Notes under the pieces: generated by a model
What the model was told of the DNA's origin: nothing
The model's input: only the letters and a program-made list of their open reading frames with translations
Databases searched by the model: none
Shown here: positions 60,601 to 64,000 of the stretch, in pieces
How the letters are laid out: each line of letters opens with the position of its first letter
How positions within the stretch are numbered: the stretch's first letter is position 1
Origin: Rhabditoides inermis
Taxonomy: Eukaryota > Nematoda > Chromadorea > Rhabditida > Rhabditidae
DNA: 64,000 nt
Assembly: GCA_963966185.1 (NCBI GenBank)
Contig: CAWZYM010000154.1
Location: 124,001-188,000 of the forward strand
Direction: 5' to 3'
Program-made: the position numbers and the translations under genes

Positions 60601-63600
60601 TATATTCCTTTTCCCTGTTCACAAGACCTTTCCCTACTTGTATTTTAAGTCGTATAGACCTTTTCCCTTTTCACAAGACATTTCCCTACTTGTACTTGAA
60701 GTCGTATAGACCTTTTCCCTGTTCACAAGACTTTTCCCTACTTGTATTTGAAGTCGTATAGACCTTTTTCCTGTTCACAAGACTTTTCTCTACTTGTGTT
60801 TGAAGTCGTATAGACCTTTTCCCTGTTCACAAGACTTTTCACAAGACTTTTCCCTACTTGTATTTGAAGTCGTATATACCTTTTCCCTGTTCACAAGACT
60901 TTTCCCTACTTGTAATTGAAGTCGTATATACCTTTTCCCTGTTCACAAGACTTCTCCCTACTTGTTTTTGAAGTCGTATATACCTTTTCCCTGTTCACAA
61001 GACTTTTCCCTACTTGTACTTGAAGTCGTTTAGACCCTTTCCCTGTTCACAAGACTTTTTCCTACTTACTTGTCCTTGAAGTCGTATAGACTTTTTCCTG
61101 TTCACAAGACTGTTCACAAGACTTTTCCCTACTTGTATTCGAAGTCGTACAGACCTTTCCCCTGTTCACACGACTTTTCCCTACTTGTATTTGAAGTCGT
61201 ACAGACCATTTCCCTGTTCACAAGACTTTTTCCTACTTTTTTTTAAAAGGAGTATAGGCCTGTTTCTGTTTACAAGACTTTTCCCTACTTCTTTTCAAGT
61301 CGTATAGATCTTTTTCCTGTTCACAAGACTTTTCCCTACTTGTGTTTTAAGTCGTTTAGACCTTTTCCCTTTTCACAAGACTTTTCCCTACTTGTACTTG
61401 AAGTCGTATAGATTTTTTCCCTGTTCACAAGACTTTTCCCTACTTGTATTTGAAGTCGTATAGACCTTTTTCCTGTTCACAAGACTTTTCTCTACTTGTA
61501 TTTGAAATCGTATAGACCTTTTCCCTGTTCACAAGACTTTTCACAAGACTTTTCCCTACTTGTATTTGAAGTCGTATATACCTTTTCCCTTTTCACAAGA
61601 CTTTTCTCTACTTGTATTTGAAGTCGTATAGACCTTTACCCTGTTCACAAGACTTTTCACAAGACTTTTCCCTACTTGTATTTGAAGTCGTATATTCCTT
61701 TTCCCTGTTCACAAGACCTTTCCCTACTTGTATTTTAAGTCGTATAGACCTTTTCCCTTTTCACAAGACATTTCCCTACTTGTACTTGAAGTCGTATAGA
61801 CCTTTTCCCTGTTCACAAGACTTTTCCCTACTTGTATTTGAAGTCGTATAGACCTTTTTCCTGTTCACAAGACTTTTCTCTACTTGTGTTTGAAGTCGTA
61901 TAGACCTTTTCCCTGTTCACAAGACTTTTCACAAGACTTTTCCCTACTTGTATTTGAAGTCGTATATACCTTTTCCCTGTTCACAAGACTTTTCCCTACT
62001 TGTAATTGAAGTCGTATATACCTTTTCCCTGTTCACAAGACTTCTCCCTACTTGTTTTTGAAGTCGTATATACCTTTTCCCTGTTCACAAGACTTTTCCC
62101 TACTTGTACTTGAAGTCGTTTAGACCCTTTCCCTGTTCACAAGACTTTTTCCTACTTACTTGTCCTTGAAGTCGTATAGACTTTTTTCCTGTTCACAAGA
62201 CTGTTCACAAGACTTTTCCCTACTTGTATTCGAAGTCGTACAGACCTTTCCCCTGTTCACACGACTTTTCCCTACTTGTATTTGAAGTCGTACAGACCAT
62301 TTCCCTGTTCACAAGACTTTTTCCTACTTTTTTTTAAAAGGAGTATAGGCCTGTTTCTGTTTACAAGACTTTTCCCTACTTCTTTTCAAGTCGTATAGAT
62401 CTTTTTCCTGTTCACAAGACTTTTCCCTACTTGTATTTGAAATCGTACAGACCTTTTCCCTGTTCACAAGACTTTTCCCTACTTATATTTGAAGTCGTAT
62501 AGACCTTTTTCCTGTTCACAAGACTGTTCACAAGACTTTTTCCTACTTGTTTTTCAAGTCGTATAGACCTTTTTCCTGTTCACAAGACTGTTCACAAGAC
62601 TTTTCCCTACTTGTATTTCAAGTCGTATAGACCTTTTCCCTTTTTACAAGACTTTTCCCTATTTGTATTTGAAGTCGTATATACCTTTTTCCTGTTCACA
62701 AGACTTTTCCCTACTTGTGTTTTAAGTCGTATAGACTTTTTTCCTGTTCACAAGACTTTTCCCTATTTGTATTTGAAGTCGTATAGACCTTTTCCCTTTT
62801 TACAAGACTTTTCCCTATTTGTATTTGAAGTCGTATATACCTTTTTCCTGTTCACAAGACTTTTCCCTACTTGTGTTTTAAGTCGTTTAGACCTTTTCCC
62901 TTTTCACAAGACTTTTCCCTACTTGTATTAGAAGTCGTATAGACTTTTTTCCTGTTCACAAGACTTTTCCCTATTTGTATTTGAAGTCGTATAGACCTTT
63001 TCCCTTTTTACAAGACTTTTCCCTATTTGTATTTGAAGTCGTATATACCTTTTTCCTGTTCACAAGACTTTTCCCTACTTGTGTTTTAAGTCGTTTAGAC
63101 CTTTTCCCTTTTCACAAGACTTTTCCCTACTTGTACTTGAAGTCGTATAGACCTTTTCCCTGTTCACAAGACTTTTCCCTACTTGTATTAGAAGTCGTAT
63201 AGACTTTTTTCCTGTTCACAAGACTTTTCCCTACTTGTATTTGAAGTCGTATAGATCTTTTCCCTTTTTACAAGACTTTTCCCTATTTGTATTTGAAGTC
63301 GTATATACCTTTTCCCTGTTCACAAGACTTTTCCCTACTTGTGTTTTAAGTCGTTTAGACCTTTTCCCTTTTCACAAGACTTTTCCCTACTTGTACTTGA
63401 AGTCGTATAGACCTTTTCCCTGTTCACAAGACTTTTCCCTACTTGTATTTGAAGTCGTATAGACCTTTTTCCTGTTCACAAGACTTTTCTCTACTTGTAT
63501 TTGAAATCGTATAGACCTTTTCCCTGTTCACAAGACTTTTCACAAGACTTTTCCCTACTTGTATTTGAAGTCGTATATACCTTTTCCCTTTTTACAAGAC

Positions 63601-63690
63601 TTTTCTCTACTTGTATTTGAAGTCGTATAGACCTTTTCCCTGTTCACAAGACTTTTCACAAGACTTTTCCCTACTTGTATTTGAAGTCGT

Positions 63691-64000
63691 ATATACCTTT
63701 TCCCTGTTCACAAGACTTTACCCTACTTGTATTTTAAGTCGTATATACCTTTTCCCTTTTCACAAGACTTTTCCCTACTTGTACTTGAAGTCGTATAGAC
63801 CTTTTCCCTGTTCACAAGACTGTTCACAAGACTTTTCCCTACTTATATTTGAAGTCGTTTAGACCTTTTTCCTGTTCACAAGACTGTTCACAAGACTTTT
63901 CCCTACTTGTATTTGAAGTCGTATAGACCTTTTCCCTGTTCACAAGACTTTTCCCTACTTGTAATTGAAGTCGTATATACCTTTTCCCTGTTCACAAGAC
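63691..64000. repeat. Array continues past the right edge
   Basis: These bases hold the TTTACCCTACTTG monomer (near 63718), a 64-bp GACTGTTCACAAGAC monomer, CGTTTAGACC and the AATTGAAGTCG monomer. The order matches about 59825-60134. There is no sign of an array boundary, so the satellite extends beyond the window. Confidence 0.88.

Larger units (their letters stand above)
54035..63690. repeat. 4,826-bp tandem duplication
   Basis: About 54035-58860 is repeated at about 58861-63690. The offset is 4,826 bp and drops to 4,825 after a one-base deletion near 61090 (GACTTTTTCC against GACTTTTTTCC). A second private change is CCCTTTTTACAAGACTTTTCTC near 63587. It contains the whole 1,091-bp duplication, so it is the youngest large event I can order here. 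Confidence 0.86.
1..64000. repeat. 52-bp satellite DNA array, spans the entire window
   Basis: The window is head-to-tail copies of one 52-bp unit in a single orientation, with no break, inversion or foreign insertion. The unit reads, in order: TTCACAAGAC, a pyrimidine tract TTTTCCCT, ACTTGTATTTGAAGTCG, TATAGAC, and a second tract CTTTTCCCTG. Consensus composition is T 21, C 13, A 11, G 7 (38% GC, 65% pyrimidine on the + strand) with one CpG per unit. Every stretch I read can be assigned to this unit or a small-indel variant. Arrays of this length with higher-order periodicity are typical of eukaryotic centromeric or heterochromatic satellites. That location is inference, because no flanking sequence is present. 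I do not recognise a named family. Confidence 0.97.

Noticed and set aside
1..64000. CRISPR array
   Set aside because: There are no unique spacers. The whole 52-bp unit is repeated, there are no cas genes, and the length and HOR structure do not fit.
1..64000. Protein-coding repeat gene (surface or silk-like repeat protein)
   Set aside because: Monomer length is 1 mod 3, stops recur in all frames, and one- and four-base indels are tolerated throughout.
1..64000. CENP-B box or telomeric repeats
   Set aside because: I see no match to the CENP-B box core (TTCG....A..CGGG) in the consensus or the marker monomers, and no TTAGGG/TTTAGGG-type runs.
1..64000. TATATA-containing promoters from the TATATACC monomers
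   Set aside because: The motif is a routine monomer variant present many times with no downstream gene. Satellite transcription is possible but not shown by this sequence.
1..64000. Mobile element insertions or target-site duplications in the array
   Set aside because: No segment departs from the monomer family, and the large repeated blocks are satellite segments joined mostly in register.

Overview
The whole 64,000-base window is one uninterrupted tandem satellite array. I found no single-copy sequence, no credible protein gene, no RNA gene, no insertion sequence and no CRISPR array. The repeat is about 52 bp long, with an exact consensus copy at 9705-9756. It has 38% GC (T 21, C 13, A 11, G 7) and is pyrimidine-rich on the + strand. 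Copies run head to tail in one orientation from the first base to the last, so both array edges lie outside the window. An array this long with a higher-order structure points to a eukaryotic chromosome in a centromeric, pericentromeric, subtelomeric or other heterochromatic block. I do not recognise the repeat as a named satellite and cannot assign a lineage.

Monomers come in a small set of sizes: 52 bp; 64 bp (an extra 12-bp TTCACAAGACTT/G module); 40 bp (the same module lost); a 13-bp-deleted form; and +4-bp forms. Rare marker monomers (a perfect CTACTTTT/AAAAGTAG hairpin, an AAAATTTT plus T7-T10 cluster, CCCGGTTC, a CTCATCCCTGC box, CTTACTTGTCC) recur in fixed order. They define a higher-order repeat (HOR) of about 3.23 kb, roughly 60 monomers.

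Layout. 1-5.4 kb: one full HOR and part of a second. 5.4-9.25 kb: a local amplification, an 834-bp duplication nested in a 1,928-bp duplication. 8.9-11.6 kb: a 2.7-kb block that recurs at 20.8-23.5 and 37.7-40.5 kb. 10.4-13.3 kb: a 1,428-bp tandem duplication. 13.3-22.1 kb: HOR copies at 3,233-bp spacing plus one longer unit. 22.8-33.1 kb: two blocks at 5,233-bp offset that share a deletion junction. 33.2-36.4 kb: an HOR copy with a dense cluster of one- or two-base indels that looks like poor consensus. 36.4-42.3 kb: transition. 42.3-64 kb: shortened HORs that lack several left-side markers, stacked by 2,694-, 2,775-, 1,840-, 1,091- and 4,826-bp duplications.

Nothing here works as a gene set. 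The open frames (75-136 codons) are by-products of the repeat: almost none has an ATG, and they are set by whether a monomer carries TAG, TAT or CAG at one site. The value of the window lies in the repeat's fine structure and in the readable history of nested unequal exchanges. All alignments were done by eye, so junctions are good to roughly 10-30 bp and near-identity is not a computed percentage.
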